In this document: piece by piece, positions 1 through 9,066 of the stretch | How positions within the stretch are numbered: the stretch's first letter is position 1 | Layout of the letters: the number at the start of each line of letters is the position of its first letter | Source: Planctomycetota bacterium | GTDB taxonomy: Bacteria > Planctomycetota > Phycisphaerae > Tepidisphaerales > Tepidisphaeraceae | Direction of reading: 5' to 3' | Assembly: GCA_026693085.1 (NCBI GenBank) | Contig: JAPLNB010000315.1 | Location: 1 to 32,801 of the forward strand | Length of the DNA: 32,801 bases | Made by a program: the position numbers and the translations under genes | The notes under the pieces: generated by a model | What the model saw: only the letters and a program-made list of their open reading frames with translations | Database searches by the model: none | What the model was told of the DNA's origin: nothing

Positions 1-142
1 CCGGCGCAACCGCATCAACCCCCGCGTCATCAAACGACAGCAAAGCCAGTGGTATAAGAAGCGGCCTCAGCACCGCCAATGCCCTCAGCCCACGCGCCCA
101 TTTCGAGATTCGGTCGTCATCCTCCGTTGAACGGTATTGGGC
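1..142 (+). mobile_element. Right end of an insertion sequence (partial, continues left of the window)
   Basis: The first ~140 bases encode, on the plus strand, the C-terminal tail of a DDE transposase with its stop at 128-130. Directly after it, minus-strand sppA homology begins at about 140-146. The element therefore ends within roughly 131-145. The outermost bases, read inward on the minus strand, are CCAATACCGTTCAACGG, a plausible terminal inverted repeat. Its mate and any target duplication lie outside the window. The IS4-like assignment rests only on the transposase tail. What else it could be: an assembly chimera joining two contigs. Confidence 0.65.
2..130 (+). CDS. Transposase, C-terminal fragment (IS4-like DDE family)
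   Basis: This is an open frame from the window edge to TGA at 128-130, giving 42 residues. It contains NPRVIKRQQSQW followed by KKRPQHR and ends in PFRDSVVILR. The pattern 'NPRVxKRxxSxWxxKRPxHR...P..PFRDxxVIL' is what I recognise from the extreme C-terminus of IS4-type DDE transposases. The catalytic core would lie to the left of the window, so activity cannot be judged. The tail is very basic, as usual for these proteins. The opposite strand is also open here, because the truncated sppA frame reads into the element. The transposase reading is the one with family-like sequence. Confidence 0.65.
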   Translation, partial: RRNRINPRVIKRQQSQWYKKRPQHRQCPQPTRPFRDSVVILR

Positions 143-1414
143 CATGGAGCCGACGCTGATGATGAGGGGCTTGTTCTTGGCGACGCGGCGAGCGGCTTGC
201 CAGATGACTTCGCTGGCGAGTGCGCTACCGCCTGGGGAGTCGATGCGGAGGACGACGGCGTCAACATTTTCGTCGCGGTCGGCGAGGCGGAGTGCTTTTC
301 GGAGGTCTTCGCTGCCGGCGGCGCCGTCGCTGAAGAGGCCATCGCCGCCTTTGCCGTCGACGATAACGCCGTCGAGGTAGATCAAAGCGACGGCGGGCTT
401 GTTGTGTGTTTCGGCGGGTTTTTTGGTGAGCATGCTGAGGACTGCGAAGGGGCTGGAGAAGTCCAGCTCAGGGCGTTTGGGTTGGCCGTAGTCGTGGAGC
501 AGGTCAACGTCGCAGCCGAGTTCTTTTTTCATCATTTCCCGCAGGCCATCCTGGTCCAGGAGGTGATCGACGAAGCCGCGGTTCTTAGCGACTTTTCCGG
601 TCATCATGACGCCGTTGATCATGTCCTCGACCTGGGACTTTGGGAGGTTGCGGTGGTAGCTGATGCCATCGACGATCTGCTGATAGAGAGAGTCGAGGAC
701 CTTGTTGAGTTCGCCTTTGAGTTCTGGGGAGGGTTCGGTGCGGGTGAGGGTTTCGTCGGCGCCTTTGTACTGTCCGATCTGGATGTAATCGGCCTTGACG
801 CCGACTTTATCGAGGAGGCCTTTGGCGAAGAGTTCCTGGATTCCGACGCCGGGGATTTCGATTTCGCCGCCTTCGAGGATGCAGATGTCGCTGGCGCCGG
901 AGGCGGCGATGTAGGCGGCGGTGTCGTAGCGGTCGGCGTAGACGAAGGTGCGTTTGCCGGCCTTGTTGAGTGAGCGGAGAGCGTCGCGGACCTCTTGGGC
1001 CTGGGCGAGGTTGAAGTTGGTATCGCCGATGTTGATGAGGACGGCGCGGACGTCTTTTTGCTTTTCGGCCTTGTTGAGGCGGCTGAGGATGGACTGGAGG
1101 GTCATGCGGTCATCGGCGAAGAGTACGAAGCTGGCGGGTTTCTCGGCGATGGGCTTGTCAAAGTCGATGTAGGCGACTTTGAGGAGGTCCTGCTCGGCCT
1201 TTTTGGTCTGCTGGAGCTTGGCGATGGTTTCGCGGAGGGAGGGGAAGGCGCTATTGGAAGCGGCGATGGGTTTGGTTGAAGGCGGAGTGGGTGGCTTGTT
1301 GGCGGCTTGAGAATTATCGGGCTTGGCGGGTTTGGTGGTGGGTCGCGTGGTTGCCTGCCGAGCTGAAGCGATGGCTGCCAGCAGGACGACCACGGTGAGA
1401 ATGCGTGCGATCAT
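140..1414 (-). pseudogene. sppA: Signal peptide peptidase SppA (S49 protease), truncated by an insertion sequence
   Basis: This is a membrane/periplasm-facing serine protease that degrades cleaved signal peptides and other membrane peptides. It starts at ATG 1414-1412, preceded by a GAGGAG Shine-Dalgarno sequence. The N-terminus is a signal peptide (MIARILTVVVLLAAIASA), then a Thr/Pro-rich linker. The first S49 domain covers ~70-270 (KVAYIDFDKPIAE, then YIAASGASDICIL). A second S49 domain follows, with VALIYLDGVIVDG and the conserved VVLRIDSPGGSALASEVIW. After ISVGSMA the family sequence stops, exactly where the nucleophile motif (ASGGYY) should come. The frame then runs on, without a stop, into insertion-sequence DNA to the window edge. 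The product lacks the catalytic serine and the rest of domain 2, so it is almost certainly inactive unless the junction is an assembly artefact. It is divergent from lptD. Confidence 0.85.
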
Positions 1415-1634
1415 TGTGCTCCTCGGGTGCAGGGGAAGAAACGTTGCTGCAATAGTATGTCGGCCGAATTACGCGATCCATTGTAAAGGAACAGACGCGG
1501 CGTTGGCATTGTGGTTGCTGGGGCGGTTTGTGGCGGTGCTGCTCCGGTAATCGGGGCGATGGCAGTCCAGGGAGGCGCCGGCATGTTTGAGGTGGGCGGG
1601 GGTGTTCGCATCGACTTGCCGGGATGTCTTGGGT

Positions 1635-1662
1635 TTGACGCTGCCCGCGGCCCATCTATAAT
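1635..1662 (+). promoter_or_regulatory. Sigma-70-type promoter of lptD
   Basis: TTGACG (1635-1640), a 16-nt spacer, then a perfect TATAAT (1657-1662). The start of transcription would fall near 1669, about 38 nt upstream of the GTG start. The rest of the 1415-1706 gap, between divergent sppA and lptD, shows no gene. Confidence 0.75.
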
Positions 1663-1706
1663 GCGGCCGGTCTGATTGCCGTAGGCAAAGCGGAAGGAGT
1701 AGCTGG

Positions 1707-4697
1707 GTGCGAGTCCGTTGGGCCGGTCCTTTTCTAATCGTTGTCTTCGTGTTGGCTGTCAGCACACGAGCGCAATATGACAATCCGATCGAGTCGCTGG
1801 TGGTCAGCGCCTCCAAGGCGTCTACTTGGGTAAGCGGGGAGACGACCGTTGCGCTGCTGGACGGTCCGATCACGATTGACGCGGACAAGAACCACCTGAC
1901 GGCACAGCAGGCAGTGATCTGGGTGACGCCGGTGAAGAAGGCGGTGCTGGACCATGACCGGGTGGAGATCGTGTTGATCGGCGACACGAGGCTGGTGCAG
2001 CCGGATGGGGTGACGCGTAGCGGGCCGCGGCTGTATGTGGATGCGCGGGTTCGGGGGACGATCCGGCTGGTGGCGCCGCGAGTTGGTGGCGACCGCAGCG
2101 ACTCGAAACCGTATCGGCTGGCGGAATCGATGCGGCCGAAACTGCTGAAGGGTGGTCAGCCGAGCGGGCAGTGGACTGTGGAAGAGGAAGGGGCGGGACC
2201 AGGGACGCAGCCATCGACGCGTCCTGTACGGCATTTGCAGCCGGTGACGATTTCGGCGGACAGCTTTATCACAAGGCAGACGCCGGACGGGGTTGTGGCT
2301 GCGATCCTGACCGGCAAGGTGGCTTTGTTGCAGAAGGGGACGAAGGGGGAAGTGATTGAGTTGATGGCGGATCGCGCGGTGGTGTTTACCGCGTTCCAAA
2401 GCTTGATGAACCTGACGCCGGCGGAAAAGATCAAGACGGTGGGGGAGGCGGTAACCGGGGTTTACCTTGAGGGTGATGTGCGGATCATCCATACGCCGGC
2501 GAACCCGGCGAAGGAGCCGGAGCAGCGGCTGACTGCGAACCGTGCGTTTTACGATTTCACGACAGACCGGGCGGTTTTGACGGACGTGGTGCTGTACACA
2601 CACGATCTGAAGGCGAACATTCCCATTGTTGTCCGGGCGCAGGTGCTGCGGCAGTTGTCGTCATCGGCGACGAGGCAGGAATATGAGGCGGAGAAGACGC
2701 GGCTGAGCAGCAGCACGTTCCACACGCCGTCGTACAGCATCGGGGCCAGCAGCGCGTACATCCGGCAGACGGAGACGGGCAACGAGTTGTACGGGACGCA
2801 GACGGACTTTGTGGCGAAGAACGCGACGTTTGCATTTGGGAACATTCCGGTTTTCTACCTGCCGGTGGTTGGTGGGACGGTGACGGAGCGCAGTGCCCTG
2901 TATGGCGCGCAGATGCATAACTCGAATGCGTTTGGCTTCGGCGTAAGCACGGAGTGGGGGCTGTTTGAGACGCTTGGCCGGCTGCCGCCGAAAGATTTGG
3001 CGGCTTCGTACAAGCTGGACTACTACAGCAAGCGTGGCCCGGGGGCGGGAATTGACGCCAAGTACACCGGCGGTTTCATCGAGCGGACGCTGGAGCCGTG
3101 GTCGTTTTCGGGGGAGCTGACGAGCTACGGCGTCTATGACCATGGCGAAGACGTGCTGGGCCGGCGTCGTTTCGATGTAGCGCGTGAGGAAGACGAGTTC
3201 CGCGGCCGAATCTACTGGCAGCACCAGCACTTTTTCCCGGGCGATTGGCAGATGCAGCTCAGCGGCGGGTACATTTCGGATCCGACGTTCGAAGAGGAAT
3301 GGTTCGGCCGGGACTTCCGGACGAGGCCGCCCCGCGATACGGCTTTGTACCTCAAGCGGCAGCGTGACTCGGAAGCAATCACCTTCCTGACGAGCTGGCA
3401 GCCCAACGACTTTGTCACCGTTGCCGACCTTGTTCAGGAACAGGTCGAAGTGGATCGGCCGTTTGAGCTCGGGTACCGGCGGATCGGTGACAGCTTGATG
3501 AACGACACCTTCACGTTCTTCAGCGCCAATACCGTCTCGGCGCTGCGATTCGATCCGAGCACCGCGGACCCGTTCTCCGACCTTGGTTTCTGGTTCTCGC
3601 CCGGCCTGCCTTCCCTGGGGACGCCCTACAATGTCAATCACCCCACCCCCTCCGCCGCGGTGAACGATGACATCACTTACCGGGGCGATTTCCGGCAGGA
3701 GATTGACTGGCCGTTCAGCATCGGGAAATTCCGGGCGGTTCCGTACATTGTGGGGCGGTATACGCCGTACTCGCAGGGGATCGACGGAAACGCCGTTGAG
3801 CGGACCTATGGGGCGGGCGGGTTGCGATTGGCCACGTCGTTCTGGAAGGTCGATGACAGCGTGAAATCGGAGATGTTTGACCTGAACCGGCTGCGGCACG
3901 TGATTGAGCCGGAGCTGAACGTGTATGCGGCCGCTGAGTCTTCTGACGCGACCGAGGTGTTCGTCTACGACGAGCAGATCGACAACATCCGGGACATCAG
4001 CGCGATGCAGTGGGCGTTGCATCAGCGGTGGCAGACGAAGCGAGGCGGGCCCGGCGGGTGGCGGAGCGTGGATTTCGTCTCGCTGGACCTGGAATGGAAC
4101 TATTTCTTCAACCAGCCGCCTGAGGTGCAGCTCAACCCGGTTGATTCGCGGGGGCTGTACTATGTGTCGATGCCTGAGGCGTCGATCCCGCGGAACAGCG
4201 TGAACCTGGACGCGGCGTGGCAGGTGAGCAACACGGTGCGTATTCTCGGCAACGCGAACATCAACACCGACTACGGCAACCTGGCGAGGGGATCGATCGG
4301 CATGTCGGTCAACATGGACCCGCGTCTGGGCTACTACGTCGGCCTGCGGCACGTCGACGCGGTCACGTTCAAGGACGCCGAGGGCAACACGGCCAGCGAC
4401 ATCCCTGTCAACGGTCTGCCGTTCATCTTTGACAAGCAGGATCTGTTCATCTTCGCAGTTGACTACGCTTTGACGCGCCAGTACCGGCTGCATGTGGCCG
4501 AGAGCTACGACTTCGCCCAGGGCCTCAGCAATCGGTCAGCGATCGGCCTGACGCGGAAGTTTGACCGGTTCTATATCGCCGTCGGCGTACACGTTGACTA
4601 CATTGCTGACGAGAGCGCGGTCTTCTTCAACTTCTGGCCGGAAGGCATGCAGCCCGGCACCGGCACACAGGCCGTCAACAGCTACTTCCGGGAGTGA
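1707..4697 (+). CDS. lptD: LPS-assembly protein LptD / OstA-like outer-membrane beta-barrel
   Basis: This 996-residue protein is predicted to be the outer-membrane translocon that inserts lipopolysaccharide on the cell surface. The GTG start has AAGGAG seven bases upstream. Residues 1-22 form a signal peptide (cut near TRA-QYDN). Residues ~35-130 and ~175-300 look like OstA/LptA beta-jellyroll segments (DGPITIDADKNHLTAQQAVI; LTANRAFYDFTTDRAVLTD). The LptD hallmark FGNIPVFYLPVVGG lies near 380. The remainder is a beta-barrel rich in alternating aromatic residues, with the LptD-like HVIEPELNVY near 730. I find no cysteine anywhere, so it lacks the inter-domain disulfides that E. coli LptD needs. 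No other lpt gene is visible nearby. It is a single-gene unit with its own promoter and terminator. Confidence 0.85.
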   Translation: MRVRWAGPFLIVVFVLAVSTRAQYDNPIESLVVSASKASTWVSGETTVALLDGPITIDADKNHLTAQQAVIWVTPVKKAVLDHDRVEIVLIGDTRLVQPDGVTRSGPRLYVDARVRGTIRLVAPRVGGDRSDSKPYRLAESMRPKLLKGGQPSGQWTVEEEGAGPGTQPSTRPVRHLQPVTISADSFITRQTPDGVVAAILTGKVALLQKGTKGEVIELMADRAVVFTAFQSLMNLTPAEKIKTVGEAVTGVYLEGDVRIIHTPANPAKEPEQRLTANRAFYDFTTDRAVLTDVVLYTHDLKANIPIVVRAQVLRQLSSSATRQEYEAEKTRLSSSTFHTPSYSIGASSAYIRQTETGNELYGTQTDFVAKNATFAFGNIPVFYLPVVGGTVTERSALYGAQMHNSNAFGFGVSTEWGLFETLGRLPPKDLAASYKLDYYSKRGPGAGIDAKYTGGFIERTLEPWSFSGELTSYGVYDHGEDVLGRRRFDVAREEDEFRGRIYWQHQHFFPGDWQMQLSGGYISDPTFEEEWFGRDFRTRPPRDTALYLKRQRDSEAITFLTSWQPNDFVTVADLVQEQVEVDRPFELGYRRIGDSLMNDTFTFFSANTVSALRFDPSTADPFSDLGFWFSPGLPSLGTPYNVNHPTPSAAVNDDITYRGDFRQEIDWPFSIGKFRAVPYIVGRYTPYSQGIDGNAVERTYGAGGLRLATSFWKVDDSVKSEMFDLNRLRHVIEPELNVYAAAESSDATEVFVYDEQIDNIRDISAMQWALHQRWQTKRGGPGGWRSVDFVSLDLEWNYFFNQPPEVQLNPVDSRGLYYVSMPEASIPRNSVNLDAAWQVSNTVRILGNANINTDYGNLARGSIGMSVNMDPRLGYYVGLRHVDAVTFKDAEGNTASDIPVNGLPFIFDKQDLFIFAVDYALTRQYRLHVAESYDFAQGLSNRSAIGLTRKFDRFYIAVGVHVDYIADESAVFFNFWPEGMQPGTGTQAVNSYFRE

Positions 4698-4770
4698 CCG
4701 TGCAGCGACGTCGGCTGGAGACGGCTGATACGGCGAGGGCGAAGATTGATCGGATGAAGTTAGTGAGAAA

Positions 4771-4799
4771 GCCCCGGATATGCATCCGGGGCCTTTTTT
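4771..4799 (+). terminator. Rho-independent terminator after lptD
   Basis: A perfect 9-bp stem (GCCCCGGAT / ATCCGGGGC) with the loop ATGC, followed by C and seven T. It lies 73 bp after the lptD stop and between convergent genes. The minus-strand side has only a weak T-tract. Confidence 0.9.
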
Positions 4800-4815
4800 T
4801 CAGTCGTGCCGGTTG

Positions 4816-7035
4816 CTATGGGGTAATGAGGTAATATATCGTCGCGGGGGCAAGGTTGATGGAGTCGGCGGCGCCGGCGGGCTTGAGGGGGTAGCCGTTG
4901 TAGTCCAGCGAAGTGACTTTGAGCTTGGCGGCGTCGGAGCGTTTGAATCGGACGGAGCCGGCGATTCCTTTGACCATGTAGGGGTCCTGGCCGATGGTTT
5001 TGATGCGTTTGGAGGATTGATCGACAGGCTCGGTTTGGAAGTTGGAGTTTTTCTCCTCGGACATAACTTGGAGGAGGATGCGCTGGCTGGTGGCCAGGGG
5101 GCGATCGTCGAGGGTGACGGCGACGATGTGGCCGAGGTCGAGTTGGGAGGAGATGACCAGGTCTGTCAGGTCGGTTGTGCCGGCGGCGGCGAGGTTGCCA
5201 CTGACGCCTTGAGCGGCGGGGGCGTTGATGGTGATGACCCCCCTACCGTAGTCGAGTTTGAGCTGGTTGGTGCTGCTGGTGACGGTTTGCCGGGGGCGGT
5301 TGATGAGGGGCTTGAGATCGGCGAGCTTTGGCGGGGCGCCTTGGGCGGTGAAGTTGACGTTGGTGCGGCCGGCGAAGTGAACGAGGGGGTCGATGACGTT
5401 GCCGGGCTTGAGGGTGATGCCTTGGGGGACATCTTTGAGGCGGAGTTCGTCGAACGCGGCGGCCTGGGGCAAGGGGGTGCCTTGCAGGTTGAGCAGATCA
5501 TCGACCTTGAGGTTCAGTTCCACAAGCGTGTCGCCGGGGGAGACGAGGGCTTTGCGGTAGATGAGTGCGGCGGCGGGGAACTGGCCCATCATGGCGGGGG
5601 ACATCAGGGTCCACTGCTGCATCCAGAAGTTGGGTTTGACGGCCCATGCGGAGCTGTCGAGGGCGAAGTGGACGATGGCATCGGTGTCCTGGAGGGCGCC
5701 GTAGCAGGCGAAGTAAAGCGGGGCCTCGGAGCGGAAGCGATTGGGGCGGCAGAAGGTGGTTTCGGAAATCATGGACGGCTTGTTGTCGTAGTGGATGTCC
5801 ATGACGGGGTGGACGAAGGATTTGGGCTTGCCGGGGGTGGGCGCGTCGAATCGCAGGGCGCTGCGGTCGCTGTAGGTGTGGCCGTCGCGGATGGACCACT
5901 CGGCGTTTTGGCCTTTGTGGTTGCATTCGAAGTAGCCATGGCGGTCGATGAAGTCGCCGACGGTGTAGCTGTACTTTTCGAGTGGGCCGAAGACCTCGGG
6001 GCTGGCGGTGGCCCAGTTGGAAGCGGTGATGACGCCCTTGAAGCCGAGTTCGCGGAGGAACTGTCCGGTTTCCTGGTAGAAATTCCGCTGGTTTTCGAGG
6101 AGGAAGCGAGCGGTGTCCTTGTCTCGCGAGGTTTTGTCGTTGAACATGTTCCAGAGAGGGCGGAAGCTGACGCGGCTTTCGGCGGGGTTGTCGCGGGCGA
6201 CTTTGAGGCCGTTCCATTTGGCGAGGGCGGCATCGATGGAGCCGTATTTCTGCTTGAGCCAGCCGCCGAACTGGGTTTCAAGGATGCGGAGCTGTGCGTC
6301 GGGGATGTTCTTGGCGTCAAAGGTCCAGAAGAAGTAGGAATCTTCGTTGATGATTTCAAGGCCGGCGACGGCGGGCTCATCGATGAGGCGTTTTCCGGTC
6401 ACGGGGCTGGGGGTGAGGAGCAGTGCTTTCCACCATTCGCGATAGACCCTCTGGAAGTCCTTATTGAAGTAGATGGCGGCGAAGGGCTTGCTCTTGCCGT
6501 CGTAGCCTTGGAGCCAGGGGGTATTGGGTTTGGGGGTGAGCCAGAGGGGGAAGTAGATGGAGAAATGGCTGTAGATTCCCTCCTGTTTCATGCTTTCGAC
6601 GATGTCGATGGCATGTTTGACTTTGGCGGTGTCCACGACGCCATCGGGGTTGAAGTAGCCGCCGTGGACGCGGACCATGTTGACGCCGTACTTGGCGAGG
6701 AATCGGGCGTTTTTCTGGAGAGACTGGCGGTCTTTGAGATCGCTGGCGGGGCCATTGACGGCCCAGAAGCGGAGGGGTTGGCCGGTGGTGGAGTGGACGA
6801 AGTGGGAGCCTTTGACGGCAATGAAGCCGCCTTCGCCGGCGAATTCCTCGTTGAGTGTGCGGAGGTCGAATCCGCTGGTGGATTGGAACGGATCAAGCTT
6901 GGGGGTGAAAGGGAACCAGGACTGCGCCGGGGGCGTGCTGGGTGCGGGCTGAGCCGCAGCACAGGGGCGCGAGCCGGGGGCAAGCAGCGAGAGTGAAGCA
7001 GAAAGGATGCTGACAGCGAGGGTTGGTGTTTTCAT
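4816..7035 (-). CDS. Secreted clan-A glycoside hydrolase (cellulase/mannanase-like TIM barrel)
   Basis: This 739-residue exported enzyme probably hydrolyses beta-linked polysaccharide; the substrate is not determined by sequence. A signal peptide covers ~1-28 (ends CAAAQP). The barrel spans ~70-440, with KYGVNMVRVHGG near 116. The likely acid/base is Glu231, in the LEIINEDS context (Asn230-Glu231, typical of clan A after strand 4). The likely nucleophile is Glu425 in PSMISETTF. The C-terminal ~280 residues look like beta-sandwich accessory domains (DLGHIVAVTLDD; GIAGSVRFKRSD). The gene is 104 bp downstream of, and on the same strand as, a Tat-exported sugar isomerase-like gene, suggesting a two-gene carbohydrate unit. 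Family-level (GH) assignment needs a profile search. The stop is TAG. Confidence 0.75.
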   Translation of the reverse strand: MKTPTLAVSILSASLSLLAPGSRPCAAAQPAPSTPPAQSWFPFTPKLDPFQSTSGFDLRTLNEEFAGEGGFIAVKGSHFVHSTTGQPLRFWAVNGPASDLKDRQSLQKNARFLAKYGVNMVRVHGGYFNPDGVVDTAKVKHAIDIVESMKQEGIYSHFSIYFPLWLTPKPNTPWLQGYDGKSKPFAAIYFNKDFQRVYREWWKALLLTPSPVTGKRLIDEPAVAGLEIINEDSYFFWTFDAKNIPDAQLRILETQFGGWLKQKYGSIDAALAKWNGLKVARDNPAESRVSFRPLWNMFNDKTSRDKDTARFLLENQRNFYQETGQFLRELGFKGVITASNWATASPEVFGPLEKYSYTVGDFIDRHGYFECNHKGQNAEWSIRDGHTYSDRSALRFDAPTPGKPKSFVHPVMDIHYDNKPSMISETTFCRPNRFRSEAPLYFACYGALQDTDAIVHFALDSSAWAVKPNFWMQQWTLMSPAMMGQFPAAALIYRKALVSPGDTLVELNLKVDDLLNLQGTPLPQAAAFDELRLKDVPQGITLKPGNVIDPLVHFAGRTNVNFTAQGAPPKLADLKPLINRPRQTVTSSTNQLKLDYGRGVITINAPAAQGVSGNLAAAGTTDLTDLVISSQLDLGHIVAVTLDDRPLATSQRILLQVMSEEKNSNFQTEPVDQSSKRIKTIGQDPYMVKGIAGSVRFKRSDAAKLKVTSLDYNGYPLKPAGAADSINLAPATIYYLITP

Positions 7036-7139
7036 GATGATTCTCGTTGGAAGCAGTTACATAGGTTGCATCGTGCTCGATTGGGAGCGGGTGGCCAAGC
7101 CTCCCGAGGCGCCCTTCGGTACGGTTCTGAAACCGCTTC

Positions 7140-8015
7140 TCAGTCGGCCATACCGACCAAAAGGCCCTTGGTGTATCCGACGCTCTCGGCGAGGCCGGGG
7201 ATGGGGTCGCTTTCGTCTTTTTCGTATTCGAAACCAGCCAGGCCGGTGAACTTGATTTCGACGAGCGCGTGCATGATGGCCTTGAGGTCAAGGACGCCGC
7301 GGCCGGACTCGACGCAGGAGCCGCGAGCCTCGGCAACGTTGATGTCCTTGAGGTGGACGTCGTGGAGGCGGGCGCGGCAGTCGAGGATGGACTTGGCGGG
7401 ATCGACTTTCATGCGGCCGGTGTGACCGACGTCGATGCAGAGGCCGATGCGGGGGTCGTATTTTTCGATGAGCTTCATGGCATCGTAGGGAGTGGCGTAC
7501 TTGTTGTCCCCGGGGCCATGGTTGTGGATCGCGAGCTTGATGTCGTATTCCTTGACCATTTTGTCGAGGATGGGCATGGAATCGATGGCAGGACTGCAGA
7601 CGATGGTGGGGATGCCGGCGTCTTTGGCGTACTCGAAGGCGTCGCGGATGTTGGCCTCATTATTGGACATGGTGATGACCCCGCAGCTCAGTGGGGTGAT
7701 GCCGGCGTCGCGGAACTTCTTGGCCACTTCGCGGCGTTGGTCGGGGGTGCTCTTGAGGGGGAGGTGGAAGTCCTTGACGGAGACATAACTCAGGCCGACG
7801 CGGCGGATGGCCTTGATGGCGTCATCGAGCTGCATTTTGCGGAGGGTATAGGACGCGACGCCGATCTTCAGGCCGCGCATGCGGTCGTTGGCGGGGGCGG
7901 CCGGTATGGCGGCGGCCAAGGCGGCGTCCGGCAGGGACATGACGGGCACGGCGGCTGCAGCGAGCGCAGCGGTTTTCAAGATTTCGCGTCGCGAACACAG
8001 GCTCAGGTGATCCAC
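7140..8015 (-). CDS. Tat-exported sugar phosphate isomerase/epimerase-like TIM-barrel protein
   Basis: This 291-residue protein belongs to the xylose isomerase-like superfamily (AP endonuclease 2 fold), whose members use metal-bound TIM barrels to isomerise or epimerise sugars. It starts at GTG, with AAAGGAG six bases upstream. The N-terminus has a Tat motif (SRREILK, residues 8-14) followed by an Ala-rich hydrophobic stretch, so it is exported folded. Family signatures are [13 protein letters not shown] near 49, [34 protein letters not shown] and the terminal GFEYEKDE, which supply the His/Asp/Glu metal ligands. It precedes the glycoside hydrolase gene on the same strand. Planctomycetes carry many such secreted paralogues, mostly without a known substrate, so I do not name one. 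Confidence 0.8.
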   Translation of the reverse strand: MDHLSLCSRREILKTAALAAAAVPVMSLPDAALAAAIPAAPANDRMRGLKIGVASYTLRKMQLDDAIKAIRRVGLSYVSVKDFHLPLKSTPDQRREVAKKFRDAGITPLSCGVITMSNNEANIRDAFEYAKDAGIPTIVCSPAIDSMPILDKMVKEYDIKLAIHNHGPGDNKYATPYDAMKLIEKYDPRIGLCIDVGHTGRMKVDPAKSILDCRARLHDVHLKDINVAEARGSCVESGRGVLDLKAIMHALVEIKFTGLAGFEYEKDESDPIPGLAESVGYTKGLLVGMAD

Positions 8016-8189
8016 GGCAGGCTCCTTTCATCGTTCAGTAACCCGTTCATCTCTCCATACATCGCCGGGGACAGAATGTTTCGGACAACGGTTGCCGCGA
8101 AACAATCCGTACACACCGCACAGGCGGCATCAACGGGGACGATCGGGGGGATTGCGGGTTTATTGGCCTTCGTGGAACGCGCAATTTCT

Positions 8190-8217
8190 TTGACTGCTCC
8201 GGGGGCTGTGCCATAGT
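8190..8217 (+). promoter_or_regulatory. Possible promoter of the PEP-CTERM protein gene
   Basis: TTGACT (8190-8195), a 16-nt spacer and CATAGT (8212-8217), placed 28 bp before the ATG. The -10 is only a 4/6 match, so this is a moderate call. Confidence 0.4.
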
Positions 8218-8245
8218 TCAGCACCTACGGGACAAGGAGAAAAAG

Positions 8246-8980
8246 ATGGTCCATGCAAGACACCTTTGGGGTGCTGTTCTGGCATTGTCGGGCGGCCTGG
8301 CGGCTATCGCTTCGGCGGATAGCATCACCGTGACACAGACCGGTATCTCAGAGTATCGCATCTTTGATACTTCGATGGACGGAGGCAAGACCTATCACCG
8401 CACGTCGGCTGGGGCGCTGCACTGGAAGCGCAATGACACGCAAGGCGGCGGGCCTGTGGGGGTGTTCGACACGTTCTGCACTGAGCTGACTCAGAAGATC
8501 GGCTACGGCAAGTACAACTACAGTGTCGTTGGCCTGGAGGATGCGCCCACGATCGGCGGCATGGAGGTGGGCGAGGAGTTGACGAAGGCGGATCTGGTCC
8601 GCGAGCTGTGGGGCAGGCATCGGCGGGACGTTATCGATAGCAACACGTCGGCGGCGTTTCAGCTTGCCGTGTGGGAGATTATCTATGACGAGGTGCGGAG
8701 CGGCGATGGGAGCATGAATCTGCACAAGAGCCTCGATCTGAAGGATGGGGCGTTCCGGGTGAAGGATCCGATTGCAGATCAACCGTATCTGGCGACCGCC
8801 CAGAATTGGCTGTGGGAGTTGGATGGCACGGGGCCGATGGAGCACCTGATGGCGATGACGAACAGCCGGTATCAGGACCAGGTTTTCCAAGTCCCATTGC
8901 CGACGGCGACGTGGGCGGGCCTGGCGATCATGCTGATCATGGTGACGAGAAAGGTAAGAAGGGCGATGGCTGTGGAATGA
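8246..8980 (+). CDS. Exported PEP-CTERM-like protein with a predicted Cys-Gln thioester domain
   Basis: This 244-residue protein has a signal peptide (cut near ASA-DSIT, residue ~24). Its tail resembles the planctomycete PEP-CTERM type: VPLPTATW (216-223), a hydrophobic helix (224-234) and a basic end (TRKVRRA). Such tails are recognised by exosortase and anchor or release proteins at the surface. The middle contains FDTFCTEL (Cys78) and, 61 residues on, AAFQLAVWEIIYD (Gln139). The Cys plus hydrophobic-Gln-x-x-hydrophobic-Trp pair is the signature of thioester domains in Gram-positive adhesins, where Cys and Gln form an internal thioester that binds host or surface amines. The bond itself is my inference. 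AAGGAG precedes the ATG. It is a single-gene unit with a terminator, and no exosortase gene is in the window. Confidence 0.75.
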   Translation: MVHARHLWGAVLALSGGLAAIASADSITVTQTGISEYRIFDTSMDGGKTYHRTSAGALHWKRNDTQGGGPVGVFDTFCTELTQKIGYGKYNYSVVGLEDAPTIGGMEVGEELTKADLVRELWGRHRRDVIDSNTSAAFQLAVWEIIYDEVRSGDGSMNLHKSLDLKDGAFRVKDPIADQPYLATAQNWLWELDGTGPMEHLMAMTNSRYQDQVFQVPLPTATWAGLAIMLIMVTRKVRRAMAVE

Positions 8981-9023
8981 ACATCGCCAGCGTACGATAA
9001 CCAGCGGAGTTTCGCGATACGAG

Positions 9024-9061
9024 GGCGACCCTCAGGCTCGATGGGTCGCCTTTCTTTATTT
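9024..9061 (+). terminator. Rho-independent terminator after the PEP-CTERM gene
   Basis: An 8-bp perfect stem (GGCGACCC / GGGTCGCC) with an 11-nt loop, followed by TTTCTTTATTT. It lies between convergent genes, 43 bp after the stop of the upstream gene. Confidence 0.8.
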
Positions 9062-9066
9062 GGCCG

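Noticed and set aside
1671..1725. A cobalamin-riboswitch-like string upstream of lptD
   Set aside because: Only a superficial resemblance; it is the ribosome-binding site and start region behind a good promoter.
2661..4493. A 610-codon open frame on the minus strand within lptD
   Set aside because: Arg/Val/Pro-rich composition typical of antisense frames. The plus strand has clear LptD motifs, promoter and terminator.
4780..6996. A 738-codon open frame on the plus strand opposite the glycoside hydrolase
   Set aside because: It is Gly/Glu/Val/Asp-biased with no family signal. It is the antisense shadow of a GC-rich gene whose own strand has signal peptide and catalytic motifs.
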